DNA of 10,534 bases from contig JAQVFD010000050.1 of NCBI GenBank assembly GCA_028697435.1, positions 1 to 10,534 on the forward strand, given 5' to 3'. The position numbers and the translations under genes are program-made. Origin of the DNA: Clostridiaceae bacterium. GTDB taxonomy: Bacteria > Bacillota > Clostridia > Lutisporales > Lutisporaceae. The notes beneath the pieces are model-generated. The model was not told where the DNA came from. It did not search any database and saw nothing but the letters and a program-made list of their open reading frames with translations. Below are positions 1-7,124 of the stretch, piece by piece. The first letter of the stretch is position 1. Every line of letters starts with the position of its first letter.

Positions 1-387
1 CTTCAAAACCTCACTCGCCTTTATAATAGTTTCGTTCCAGTCAATCAGCCTGCCTTTTTTTATTTCATGGCCTAAATATATATTCTCATAAATAGTCATC
101 TCGGGTATTAAAGCCAGTTCTTGATATATTATGGCAATGCCGGCTTTTTCGCTGTCACTGATACCTGCAAATTTCTTTACACTACCATTTAATATAATAT
201 CCCCGCTATATTCTCCATAAGGATAAACGCCGCTTAGAACCTTCATTAAAGTTGACTTCCCGGCTCCATTTTCTCCAACCAGACAGTGGATTTCTCCCTT
301 TTCCACCTGGAAATTCACATTATCCAAAGCTCTTACTCCGGGAAAAACCTTTGTAATATTGTCCATTTTCAATATATACTCATTCAT
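1..387 (-). CDS. gguA: Sugar ABC transporter ATP-binding protein, GguA/MmsA type (N-terminal 129 residues; 3' end outside window)
   Basis: This is the cytoplasmic ATPase that powers import of monosaccharides delivered by the ChvE-like protein encoded just upstream. I translated it from the ATG at 387, which has an AAGGAG ribosome site at 404-399; the frame stays open to base 1, so the gene continues off the left edge. Visible motifs are the Walker A sequence GENGAGKST at residues 38-46, the start IHCLVGENGAGKS typical of sugar ATPases with two fused nucleotide-binding domains, and a Q-loop IYQEL around residue 89. The ABC signature, Walker B and the second ATPase domain would lie outside the window. 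The YPYGEYSG stretch at residues 55-62 resembles the 'multiple monosaccharide' (GguA/MmsA) branch more than RbsA. A permease gene (GguB) is expected next. The family call is strong; the exact sugar is unknown. Confidence 0.9.
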   Translation of the reverse strand, partial: MNEYILKMDNITKVFPGVRALDNVNFQVEKGEIHCLVGENGAGKSTLMKVLSGVYPYGEYSGDIILNGSVKKFAGISDSEKAGIAIIYQELALIPEMTIYENIYLGHEIKKGRLIDWNETIIKASEVLK

Positions 388-444
388 AGCTATATCCGCT
401 CCTTGGTAAGCAATAACAAATTTGCTAAAGTGTACTGACATATG

Positions 445-480
445 ACTGAATAGTGATAGACTAATCTATCACTATTCAGT
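445..480 (-). other. Perfect 15-bp intercistronic hairpin between the binding-protein and ATPase genes
   Basis: The arms at 445-459 and 466-480 are exact reverse complements (ACTGAATAGTGATAG / CTATCACTATTCAGT) around a 6-base loop. On the coding strand the hairpin is followed by CATATGTCAG, with no run of T, so it is not a classical Rho-independent terminator. It lies 21 bases after the binding-protein stop and about 57 bases before the ATPase start. In binding-protein transport operons such hairpins often protect the upstream message or lower downstream expression, giving an excess of binding protein over the membrane complex. That role is inferred here. The remaining bases of the 388-501 gap hold the ATPase ribosome site and no convincing promoter. 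Confidence 0.8.
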
Positions 481-501
481 ATTAATGCACTATATAACCA
501 A

Positions 502-1620
502 TTACTTTAAGTTGGTAAAATCTGAAGCAGGATAATATCCTGAATCTACCAGGGCTGATTTGACATTTTCAGACTTGACAACAATAACTTCTGTCTGCTT
601 TGCCTTTACATCTATTTTTCCGTTATTGTATGCACCTGTTGTTTGCGGATCTTTTCCGCCTAATAATGTTACTGCCATATCTATGGAGTCCTTAACAAGT
701 GTGCGAACATCCTTGAAAACAGTCATTGACTGCTTGCCGTCTATAATATATTGGACAGAAGCTTTTTCAGCATCCTGACCTGTTACTTTATAACTGGTTA
801 CTGCTGTATCAGCTGCAAAAGCATCAGCTATTGCACGGGCAGTACCGTCATTTGGTGCTAATATAAATACATCACCCTTATCAGCTGCTTTGGCCGCTGT
901 CAAGTTGGCTTCTGCCCTATTCTTGGCATCATTGAAATCCCAATTAGTAGTAACCTGTCCGATTATCTTAGACATTTCATCTCTTGTAAGCTTGGCGTTC
1001 CCCTGCAAAGCTACGGCTTCACCAGAGTTCTTTATTACAAATGTGCCGTCGGCAACCTTCGGCTGTAATACATTCCAAGCACCTTCAAAGAATAAGAAAG
1101 CATTATTGTCTGAAGCAGCTCCGGCATACAGGTATAATGGGTTATCTTTGCCTGTTGCCTGGTCAACCAGGTATTTTGCCTGAGCCTCACCTACAGCTAT
1201 ACTGTCAAAGGTTACATAGTAGTCAACTGCGTCTGTCCCTGTTATCAGTCTGTCATAAGCAATAACCTTGATACCCTCTTTTCTTGCTGCTTCCACTGCA
1301 GAAGCGGCAGCGCCGCCATCCTGAGGACAAATTATAAGTACCTTTATTCCTTTTGCTATCAAAGCATCAACATTTTCTTTTTCCTTAGCTGAAGAACCTT
1401 GGCTGAACAGTATTTCTACCGAATAATCAGTATTTGCCAATGCTTCATTAAATCTTGTTTCGTCTTGTACCCATCTTGGTTCATCCTTTGTCGGAAGCAC
1501 TATTCCTACATCTACCGTGTTGGAATCTCCGCCGGTTTCGCCGGTGGTAGGAGCCGGACTGCATGCTGTCACTGCAAAGAACATTGCAAATGCCATAAAC
1601 ACCGCTATAAGTTTTCTCAT
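502..1620 (-). CDS. chvE: ChvE/XylF-like sugar-binding lipoprotein of an ABC transporter
   Basis: This 372-residue protein is the extracellular, lipid-anchored receptor that captures a monosaccharide and hands it to the transporter. Residues 1-19 form a signal peptide ending in a lipobox (AVTAC), so Cys20 should carry the lipid. A low-complexity linker rich in T, G and S follows, then a two-lobed periplasmic-binding domain (about 36-360). Recognisable family blocks are IAYDRL, YYVTFDS, SDNNAF, APNDGTA and TGQDAE, spaced as in XylF/ChvE proteins. The length is normal for ChvE. The start is the ATG at 1620 with an AAGGGGG ribosome site at 1634-1628. It heads its own transcript behind a terminator and a promoter with a weak -35. 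It is a distant paralogue of the anchored sensor protein encoded at 1840-2913. The substrate cannot be read from sequence: xylose, glucose, galactose or arabinose are all plausible. Confidence 0.93.
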   Translation of the reverse strand: MRKLIAVFMAFAMFFAVTACSPAPTTGETGGDSNTVDVGIVLPTKDEPRWVQDETRFNEALANTDYSVEILFSQGSSAKEKENVDALIAKGIKVLIICPQDGGAAASAVEAARKEGIKVIAYDRLITGTDAVDYYVTFDSIAVGEAQAKYLVDQATGKDNPLYLYAGAASDNNAFLFFEGAWNVLQPKVADGTFVIKNSGEAVALQGNAKLTRDEMSKIIGQVTTNWDFNDAKNRAEANLTAAKAADKGDVFILAPNDGTARAIADAFAADTAVTSYKVTGQDAEKASVQYIIDGKQSMTVFKDVRTLVKDSIDMAVTLLGGKDPQTTGAYNNGKIDVKAKQTEVIVVKSENVKSALVDSGYYPASDFTNLK

Positions 1621-1658
1621 TTTTCGTCCCCCTTAATATTATTTTAGATATTAAGCTG

Positions 1659-1687
1659 TTGAAAGCTGCATAAAATGCCGCTTTCAA
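1659..1687 (-). promoter_or_regulatory. Hairpin in the 5' leader of the chvE-like gene
   Basis: Arms TTGAAAGC (1659-1666) and GCTTTCAA (1680-1687) are perfect complements; inside, after one mismatch, GCAT/ATGC pair around a 3-base AAA/TTT loop. It would fall about +10 to +38 relative to the predicted start site near 1697. Read on the minus strand, the left half TGAAAGCGGCATTT matches the catabolite-response consensus TGWAANCGNTNWCA at 11 of 14 positions, missing its right side. It may be an RNA hairpin in the leader, an operator, or a weak cre-like site. None of these is certain. Confidence 0.4.
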
Positions 1688-1703
1688 ATAAATTATTTCA
1701 TAA

Positions 1704-1732
1704 ATTATACCTCATGTCTCTGTAGGTATTTA
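1704..1732 (-). promoter_or_regulatory. Predicted promoter of the chvE-like transport operon
   Basis: On the minus strand a perfect -10 hexamer TATAAT occupies 1709-1704. Seventeen bases upstream the -35 position (1732-1727) reads TAAATA, a poor match to TTGACA. A small 12-bp palindrome AGGTATTTACCT (1724-1735) covers the -35 position. A good -10 with a weak -35 is what an activator-dependent promoter looks like, and fits control by the AraC-type regulator encoded upstream. The predicted start near 1697 gives a leader of about 75 bases. Confidence 0.55.
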
Positions 1733-1772
1733 CCTGATTACATTACTATTTGGTGCAGTTCGGAAATGTCTT

Positions 1773-1789
1773 AATATTGCAGCAATATT
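1773..1789. promoter_or_regulatory. 17-bp dyad upstream of the chvE promoter, candidate operator
   Basis: AATATTGC at 1773-1780 and GCAATATT at 1782-1789 are perfect complements around a single central A. The centre lies about 84 bases upstream of the predicted start site of the transport operon, in the range where AraC-family activators bind. A second, overlapping 6-bp dyad CAGCAA/TTGCTG sits at 1780-1795. The symmetry is certain; its use as a binding site for the regulator encoded at 2906-4516 is only a proposal. Confidence 0.35.
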
Positions 1790-1792
1790 TTG

Positions 1793-1836
1793 CTGTAAAA
1801 TAATACAGTCTGCAAGTTTGGTCTTGCAGACTGTAT
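1793..1836 (-). terminator. Rho-independent terminator after the sensor operon
   Basis: The 14-bp arms at 1803-1816 and 1823-1836 are exact complements (ATACAGTCTGCAAG / CTTGCAGACTGTAT) with a 6-base loop. Read on the minus strand the hairpin begins just after the TAA stop of the anchored sensor gene (1842-1840) and is followed by TATTATTTTAC, a T-rich tail. It separates the sensing operon from the transport operon, so the latter needs its own promoter. Confidence 0.8.
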
Positions 1837-1839
1837 ATA

Positions 1840-2913
1840 TTATTTTCTATAAACCTCATCCTTAAGGTGAAATCCGTCCCTTATTATCGTCTCATCTATA
1901 TTTTCTTTATCAACTGCTATGGGTGTCAGTACATAATACTTGACCTCATATGTACCATCACTTATATAATCCTGCACATTAAGGGGTTCTTTCTTTACAA
2001 GTCTGATGGACATTTCTACTGCTGCATCAGCCAGCTTTTCTATCGGCTTATATATGGTCAACAACTGCGTGCCTTCAACTATCCTTTGACATGCCGTCAA
2101 ATCTGCATCTTGTCCTGTAACGGCTACCTTTCCGGCCATTCTATACTCAGAAAGTGCCTCAATTACTCCCTCTGCAAGGCTGTCATTTCCTGCAATTACG
2201 GCATCTATTCTTGTCTTTCCCTGCAGAGTATCGTCTACAACCTTGAATGCGTATTCCTTAAGCCAGTCTGCAGCCCACTCTTCTGCAATAATCTTGACTT
2301 TCCCTTCCTCAGCTAACGGATTTAGAAATTTATCATAACCCTGTTTAATCATCTTTGTATTATTGTCGGTTTTAGCGCCATTTACTATTAGAATATTCCC
2401 TGTTGTCATGCTGTCGGTAATTCTCTTTGCCATTAATTCTCCAACCTTGACATTATCAAAGGTAATATACAAATCCACATTTGAATCCATTACCAGCCTG
2501 TCATAGGATATAACCGGTATGCCATACCTCTTGGCCAATGCTACAGCGTCAGCGGCTTTATTCAAGTCGTTGGGGACAATTATCAATATATCTATGTTTT
2601 GCTCAAGCAAATATCGCACTTGTTTCAGTTGGTCCTGATCATCATTATTTGCATTCTGCACAATAATATCTGCTCCCCGCTCCCTTGCCTTTGCCATTAG
2701 TATGTCTCTATCCTTTATCCATCGCTCTTCTTTGAGAGTTCCAAGAGAAAAGCCTATTTTTATTTTTCCCTTGTTTTTGGTATCCGAACTGCTGCTCTTA
2801 AAGAGACTTCTGTCAGTTTTGTTTACAATACTTATTATAGAGAATATAAGCACAAGAAATATAGTAAAAAGTGCTATAACAATTGAGTTTTTTACTATGT
2901 TGTCCTTAGCCAA
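1840..2913 (-). CDS. Membrane-anchored XylF/ChvE-like sugar-binding protein, probable sensory partner of the histidine kinase
   Basis: About 357 residues. A short charged N-terminus is followed by one hydrophobic segment (IVIALFTIFLVLIFSIISIV) with no lipobox Cys, so it should remain anchored by an uncleaved helix. A Ser-rich linker leads to a full two-lobed sugar-binding domain with the XylF-type blocks ISYDRL, YITFDN, KTDNNT, AGNDSL, TGQDAD and a C-terminal DGFH. The gene starts inside the end of the response-regulator gene. GTG at 2922 and ATG at 2919 sit on or beside the AGAGGTGA ribosome site, whereas TTG at 2913 has 8-base spacing from AGAGG, so I prefer TTG. The overlap implies translational coupling with the regulator. 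Known relatives: XylFII of Clostridium beijerinckii binds xylose and signals through LytS. Here a role in sensing rather than transport is inferred from the anchor and the operon. The ligand is unknown. Confidence 0.85.
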   Translation of the reverse strand: MAKDNIVKNSIVIALFTIFLVLIFSIISIVNKTDRSLFKSSSSDTKNKGKIKIGFSLGTLKEERWIKDRDILMAKARERGADIIVQNANNDDQDQLKQVRYLLEQNIDILIIVPNDLNKAADAVALAKRYGIPVISYDRLVMDSNVDLYITFDNVKVGELMAKRITDSMTTGNILIVNGAKTDNNTKMIKQGYDKFLNPLAEEGKVKIIAEEWAADWLKEYAFKVVDDTLQGKTRIDAVIAGNDSLAEGVIEALSEYRMAGKVAVTGQDADLTACQRIVEGTQLLTIYKPIEKLADAAVEMSIRLVKKEPLNVQDYISDGTYEVKYYVLTPIAVDKENIDETIIRDGFHLKDEVYRK

Positions 2914-4516
2914 TATCATCACCTCTTATATTTATTACCGCCCTATATTCTGTAGGAGTCATTCCGGTTGTCTTCTTGAATATTTTGCAGTAGTAATTGG
3001 GATCATTATACCCGATTTTGTAACACACTTCCTTGATACTGATTCTTTGATCCTTCAAGAATCTCATAGATTTTTCTATTCTTAACTCGGTTAGATAGTC
3101 AGAGAAATTTTTACCCACTTCATCCTTGAAAATTTTACTGAAATAATGATAGCTGAGATTTACACTTTTTGCTGCATCAGCTAAGGTAATTTCCTTGGAA
3201 TAATTAGTATTAAGATATTTCAGTACCTTAGGGATTATTCCGTCAATTTCACTTCTTACTTGAGCCTGTATCTCATCAGAGAGCTGGGAGATGATATTTA
3301 TAAATTGACTTTCCAGTAACTCCTTGCTGTTGGCCTTCAATATGCTGAGTATATGAGTCTGCTTTGATTTGCTTAAGGAGCTTATTTTGTAGGGCAAAGC
3401 CTTTTCAACGATAAAAAGTAAATCGATAAGCTTGGATTTTATTTTGTCTATATCCTCACAAAAGTTGCTCATTAACCATAAATATATTTCTTTAAAAACT
3501 TCAAGAGCCCCTTGCAGATCGCCTGTAAGCATTCTGCTCGCAAATATTGCTTCCTTTTGCACAGGGTAGGTATCCGGTATATTATTAGATGGCGTAATAT
3601 CCTCATAGTGCATCACAGCTTGTCCTCTTGGCACGGAGGCAGCCATATAAGCCTCATTGCAAGACTTGTTAAAGCTTCCTGCCTCATATCTTCTTCCTAT
3701 TCCTATTGTATATTCTATATCAGCGCCGGGTTTGACCCTGCCGATAATATCATTTGCAATTCTTATGGAGTTGTTTCTGATTTCGTAGGGATCCATTTCT
3801 TTTGCTACAGGTATATATGCCGTTATCCTGTCCAGTAATGGATTTCCTATAAGACAATGACACATTCTTTTTAACTCGAATGAGAACCTTTCATAGAAAT
3901 CCTGTTTCTCAAGGCTTAATTTTAAGTTATCTTCTTTTATTCTGCCTTCAAAATTCTTTAAAAGAACCGTAACTGCATATCCCTGCCTGAGACTCATATT
4001 GAAAATATCTTCATAATATTCAATATTGTTTATTGTTCCCGAAGTGAACAATTGATAGGAAACAAACTGACCCTCAATAAATGGTATAATCCTGTTTATT
4101 CTTTCCTTCAGCTCCGCTTCTCTCAACAAAATCCTTCGGTTTTGCTTAATGTTGACAGATAAATTTTCAAGGATTTCAATAACTTTGCTCTTGTTTATCG
4201 GCTTTAAAATATATTCTGATACCCCAAGGTTTATTGCTTCCTTGGCATAATCAAAAAACTCATAAGCTGTAATAATAACAAATAAAACATTGCTGTCAGC
4301 GGCTCTGATCTGTCTGATTGCCTCCATACCGTCAATACCGGGCATGCGAATATCCATAAATATAATATCCGGCTTCAGCTCAATAGCTTTTTCAATGGCT
4401 TCTCTTCCGGTTGAGGCGGTTCCTACAATATCTATATTATTCATATTCTTTGAAATAATCATTTTCAAGGAGTCCAAGACCAAGTATTCATCATCTGCTA
4501 TTAAGAGTTTTATCAT
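2906..4516 (-). CDS. YesN-type response regulator with AraC-family DNA-binding domain
   Basis: This 536-residue cytoplasmic protein should be phosphorylated by the adjacent kinase and then bind DNA. Residues 1-120 form a receiver domain with the acidic pair D8/D9, phospho-acceptor D55 in IIFMDIRMPG, T83 and K105 in ILKP. A long, poorly conserved middle region (about 120-425) follows, as usual in YesN proteins. Residues 429-526 form an AraC-type double helix-turn-helix with the family hallmarks LSYHYFSKIFKDEVG and VCYKIGYNDPNYYCKIFKK. The start is the ATG at 4516, giving MIKLLIADDE; its AAGGAGG ribosome site lies 12 bases upstream, inside the kinase gene, which it overlaps by 26 bases. The 3' end overlaps the anchored sensor gene. 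The likely target, by analogy and position, is the transport promoter at about 1704-1790. All key receiver residues are present, so it looks functional. Confidence 0.94.
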   Translation of the reverse strand: MIKLLIADDEYLVLDSLKMIISKNMNNIDIVGTASTGREAIEKAIELKPDIIFMDIRMPGIDGMEAIRQIRAADSNVLFVIITAYEFFDYAKEAINLGVSEYILKPINKSKVIEILENLSVNIKQNRRILLREAELKERINRIIPFIEGQFVSYQLFTSGTINNIEYYEDIFNMSLRQGYAVTVLLKNFEGRIKEDNLKLSLEKQDFYERFSFELKRMCHCLIGNPLLDRITAYIPVAKEMDPYEIRNNSIRIANDIIGRVKPGADIEYTIGIGRRYEAGSFNKSCNEAYMAASVPRGQAVMHYEDITPSNNIPDTYPVQKEAIFASRMLTGDLQGALEVFKEIYLWLMSNFCEDIDKIKSKLIDLLFIVEKALPYKISSLSKSKQTHILSILKANSKELLESQFINIISQLSDEIQAQVRSEIDGIIPKVLKYLNTNYSKEITLADAAKSVNLSYHYFSKIFKDEVGKNFSDYLTELRIEKSMRFLKDQRISIKEVCYKIGYNDPNYYCKIFKKTTGMTPTEYRAVINIRGDDIG

Positions 4517-6035
4517 ATGTATCTACACCCTCCTTACGCAAATTTATTACTTTTGGCAGCTTCAAGGTAACCTTTGTGCCACGATCTGTTTCACTTTCTA
4601 TTATTAACAGCTTCCTCGGGTCCTCTATGTTAAAAAACAACTGCAGCCTATATAGCACATTACTCATTCCGATACCTGTAATATGATTCTTGTCAGTATT
4701 TCCGCCCTCTTCAAAACGGAGTATTCCCTCAACAGAAGCAGAATCCATGCCAATTCCGTTATCTTCTACTTCTATTAATATAAATTCTTCTTCCTGTCTC
4801 ACATTTAAATGGATTTCCCCATGCCTTTCAAGATTCTGCAAACCATGGATAAACGCATTCTCCACAATCGGCTGTATTATTATTCTTGGTATCATTATAT
4901 CAAGAGTAGTTTCATCAATATCCGTATAAAAATCTATTCTGCTGCCAAATCTGGTTTTCAGTATTTTCATATAGTTTCTTACATATCGGATTTCATCCTC
5001 CAGAGATGTTAGTTCGTCAATATTTTTAAGATTATACCTGAATAAATCAGCTATACTGACTATGAATTCAGAAGATTTGTCTGCTTCCTCTATAGCTGCT
5101 AATTGAGCTGCCGCATTTAAAGTATTGAATAAAAAGTGTGGATTAATCTGGGACTGCAGAAATTTCAATTCTGCCTCCTTAAGGTGACTCATCATCTTCA
5201 GGTTTTGCATTTCCTGCTCCTTAAGACGCTTCTCCACCTCTGCCTGGCTTTTCAATTCATTGATATATGCCTTAATGCTGCTTACCATCTTTATAAAAGC
5301 TCCCGCCAATATGTCAGTTTCGTCTCCGGTATGTGTCTGAGTCAATTCTATGTTAAAATCTCCTTCAGCGATTTTCTCTGCAGAACGGGACAGCTCCGAA
5401 ATCGGCTTAGTCAATCGATAGGTTGAAACGATTGCAATGTATATATTAGCAAACAGTGCGGCAATAATTATCAATAAGTTAAAATAACTGATAAAGTTCA
5501 TTGTCTTATTAATGTTCTCATATTTTTCTGAACCTGTTTTCAATTTATTGTCCAACAGCTTATTATTATATAGCTTTATATATTCACTTATTTGATCGGA
5601 CCTTTGGAAATTTGAAATATACCTGCTGCTGATTCTGCCTCTTTTTGCGAGTATGGCATCGTCTGCTTCTGCAAGAAGCTCATCAATCATGTTCCCTATA
5701 TCCTTCAAAAGAAGCATTTCGCTATTGCGTTCTGCCACTCTTGGTATTTTTCTTGAAGTTTCCTGAAGGGTATTATAATGGGTATAGTAATTCAGCAGAT
5801 TCTCAGAAGAGGCCGAAGTCAAATATTTCTCCAGTTCCATCATAAGAGAATTTACATCATTATTCAGACTGTTCAGGTAAGAATAGTCAGTGATAATGCT
5901 GTTGACGTTCCTAAGTACAACTCTTGCATTATAATATGAAAAAAAACTTATAACACCTAATAGCAAGATAGTCACCAGAAAGTACATTATTAGCTTTTTC
6001 CTTATGCCTATAAAGGTTAACAATCCACTGTTCAT
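4491..6035 (-). CDS. YesM/LytS-type sensor histidine kinase
   Basis: About 514 residues. TM1 (about 13-33) and TM2 (180-204) flank an extracellular region of roughly 145 residues, likely helical and the probable contact for a sugar-binding protein. A HAMP linker (RLTKPISELSRSAEKIAEGDF) and a coiled coil lead to the His_kinase domain with LQSQINPHFLFNTLN, phospho-acceptor H300. The ATPase domain has the N box IVENAFIHG (N393), G1 motif EDNGIGM and G2 motif TGIGMSN. The open frame extends to an ATG at 6068, but that codon has only three bases between AAGG and the start. The ATG at 6035 has GGTGAG in ideal register and gives the usual short cytoplasmic N-terminus, so I prefer it. The 3' end overlaps the regulator gene. 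All catalytic motifs are intact. The missing part of this system is the sensor gene upstream, not the kinase. Confidence 0.94.
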   Translation of the reverse strand: MNSGLLTFIGIRKKLIMYFLVTILLLGVISFFSYYNARVVLRNVNSIITDYSYLNSLNNDVNSLMMELEKYLTSASSENLLNYYTHYNTLQETSRKIPRVAERNSEMLLLKDIGNMIDELLAEADDAILAKRGRISSRYISNFQRSDQISEYIKLYNNKLLDNKLKTGSEKYENINKTMNFISYFNLLIIIAALFANIYIAIVSTYRLTKPISELSRSAEKIAEGDFNIELTQTHTGDETDILAGAFIKMVSSIKAYINELKSQAEVEKRLKEQEMQNLKMMSHLKEAELKFLQSQINPHFLFNTLNAAAQLAAIEEADKSSEFIVSIADLFRYNLKNIDELTSLEDEIRYVRNYMKILKTRFGSRIDFYTDIDETTLDIMIPRIIIQPIVENAFIHGLQNLERHGEIHLNVRQEEEFILIEVEDNGIGMDSASVEGILRFEEGGNTDKNHITGIGMSNVLYRLQLFFNIEDPRKLLIIESETDRGTKVTLKLPKVINLRKEGVDTYDKTLNSR

Positions 6036-6074
6036 ATTCTCACCGTCTATATGTTTCTCAATTAACATTTCCCT

Positions 6075-7055
6075 TCATTTGCTCAAACTTTTCTTTGTAA
6101 TAACTTTAACCTGTGTATCTATAAAGCTGGGTACGCTTTTGTTATCCTTTACATCTACAAGAGCCCTGATGCTTTCATATCCCATTTTATACGGATCACT
6201 GGCAACCGCCCCATAGATTATTTCTTTATCTATGTATCTTAAAATTTACTCGGAATTGCCATAGCCTACCAAAATTATCTTGCCTACCCTGCTTCTGTCC
6301 ACAATCAGCTGGGCTGAGCCTAGTGTATCGGCAGAGCTTGCGGTAAAAATTGCATTTACCCCATTATTACTGTCAATTATTGTTTGGGTTATCTCTTCTG
6401 CACTCAATATCCCCATTTTAGAGGTATAGGTTTTGACTATATTCATATTGGGATATTCCTTTAAGGTGCTGATAAAACCGTTCATTTTCAAATTATGCTC
6501 TATAGCATCCTGTTCCAAATCACCATTAAGAATTACTGCAACCTTCGCATTGGCATCAGTGGCTTCGATCAATAGTCTGGCTGCTTCACTTCCCAATTCA
6601 AAGCTGTTTGTACCGGCAAAGGCATATCTTTTGCTTTCGCTGTCATCATTTTCTATAGTTATTACAGGAATCCCATTGTCATAAGCCTTATCTATAATAT
6701 CCGTAAACCCTATACCCCCTGGCACATGGGTAATTATTCCGTCAACCTTTGATATAATGGCAATATCCATGAATTGCAATTCTTCTTTAGGGTTATTGAA
6801 ACGGGGTGCATTGTATTCAACAACAACATTATTATCTTCTGCCGAATCTTGAATCCCTTGCATTACTTCATTCCAAAAGGGGTCAACAGAGTTTTGCGCA
6901 ATAAAATAAAAATGATATTTTGGCTTAGAAATATATGGCTTTATTTCCTACTGCTGCAGCCAGAACAGCACTAGACTTGCTGCTATTACCGCCAGAGTCA
7001 GTATCAAGATGGCATGTCCATATAAAAATCTCAAAAGATTTTTAAATATATTCAT
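6075..7055 (-). pseudogene. Membrane-anchored sugar-binding sensor protein interrupted by two in-frame stop codons
   Basis: Reading from the ATG at 7055 (ribosome site AAGGAG at 7072-7067) gives 327 codons ending in TGA at 6077-6075. The frame is uninterrupted except for TAG at codon 36 (6950-6948) and TAA at codon 270 (6248-6246). No indel is needed. Before the first stop is a hydrophobic anchor (HAILILTLAVIAASLVLFWL). After it the frame encodes a Peripla_BP_4/RbsB-like domain: HFYFIAQNSVDPFWNEVMQG, a middle PVITIEND and AFAGTNSFELG, then LVGYGNSE. Past the second stop come ILRYIDKEIIYGAVASDPYKMGY and the normal C-terminal strand, recognisable as this family. It lies directly before the kinase, where XylFII-type sensors are found. 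A shorter open frame from 6863 to 6246 could give a soluble fragment lacking the anchor and the last strands, but has no ribosome site I trust. Sequencing error at both stops is possible but would need two separate errors. Confidence 0.85.
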
Positions 7056-7066
7056 TAAACAAATTT

Positions 7067-7122
7067 CTCCTTAATTGGAATCATTTATTACATTATATCA
7101 TAAATTCTTTTGAATTTATGAT
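7067..7122 (-). promoter_or_regulatory. Extended -10 promoter with overlapping palindrome, upstream of the sensor/kinase operon
   Basis: On the minus strand TGATATAAT gives a TG motif plus a perfect -10 TATAAT at 7097-7092; the -35 position (7120-7115) reads CATAAA and is weak. A perfect 11-bp palindrome, ATCATAAATTC at 7097-7107 and GAATTTATGAT at 7112-7122 with a TTTT loop, covers the zone from the -10 edge through the -35 position, a place where a repressor could block polymerase. The leader to the ATG at 7055 would be about 30 bases and holds the AAGGAG site at 7072-7067. The promoter should serve the pseudogene, kinase, regulator and anchored sensor together. The motif is seen; activity and regulation are inferred. 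Confidence 0.6.
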
Positions 7123-7124
7123 TG

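Noticed and set aside
445..480. Hairpin as a Rho-independent terminator
   Set aside because: No T-run follows on the coding strand, and termination here would cut the ATPase off from its binding protein.
1481..1687. 68-residue minus-strand open frame overlapping the start of the chvE-like gene
   Set aside because: Its C-terminal part is an out-of-frame reading of the signal-peptide region, and no ribosome site or conserved feature supports it.
1867..2316. 149-residue plus-strand open frame inside the sensor gene
   Set aside because: It is antisense to a well-supported gene; it is Cys/Tyr-rich with no recognisable domain, as expected for a shadow frame.
2702..3085. 127-residue plus-strand open frame across the sensor/regulator junction
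   Set aside because: It is antisense to two strong genes with clear domains, and has no family motifs.
6246..6863. 205-residue open frame as an independent intact gene
   Set aside because: It begins mid-domain, lacks a signal or anchor and a ribosome site, and the family sequence continues in the same frame beyond both ends.
6948..6950. In-frame TAG as pyrrolysine or other recoding
   Set aside because: The same gene has a second in-frame stop (TAA), no special downstream structure is evident, and TAA serves as the normal stop for neighbouring genes. Decay is simpler.
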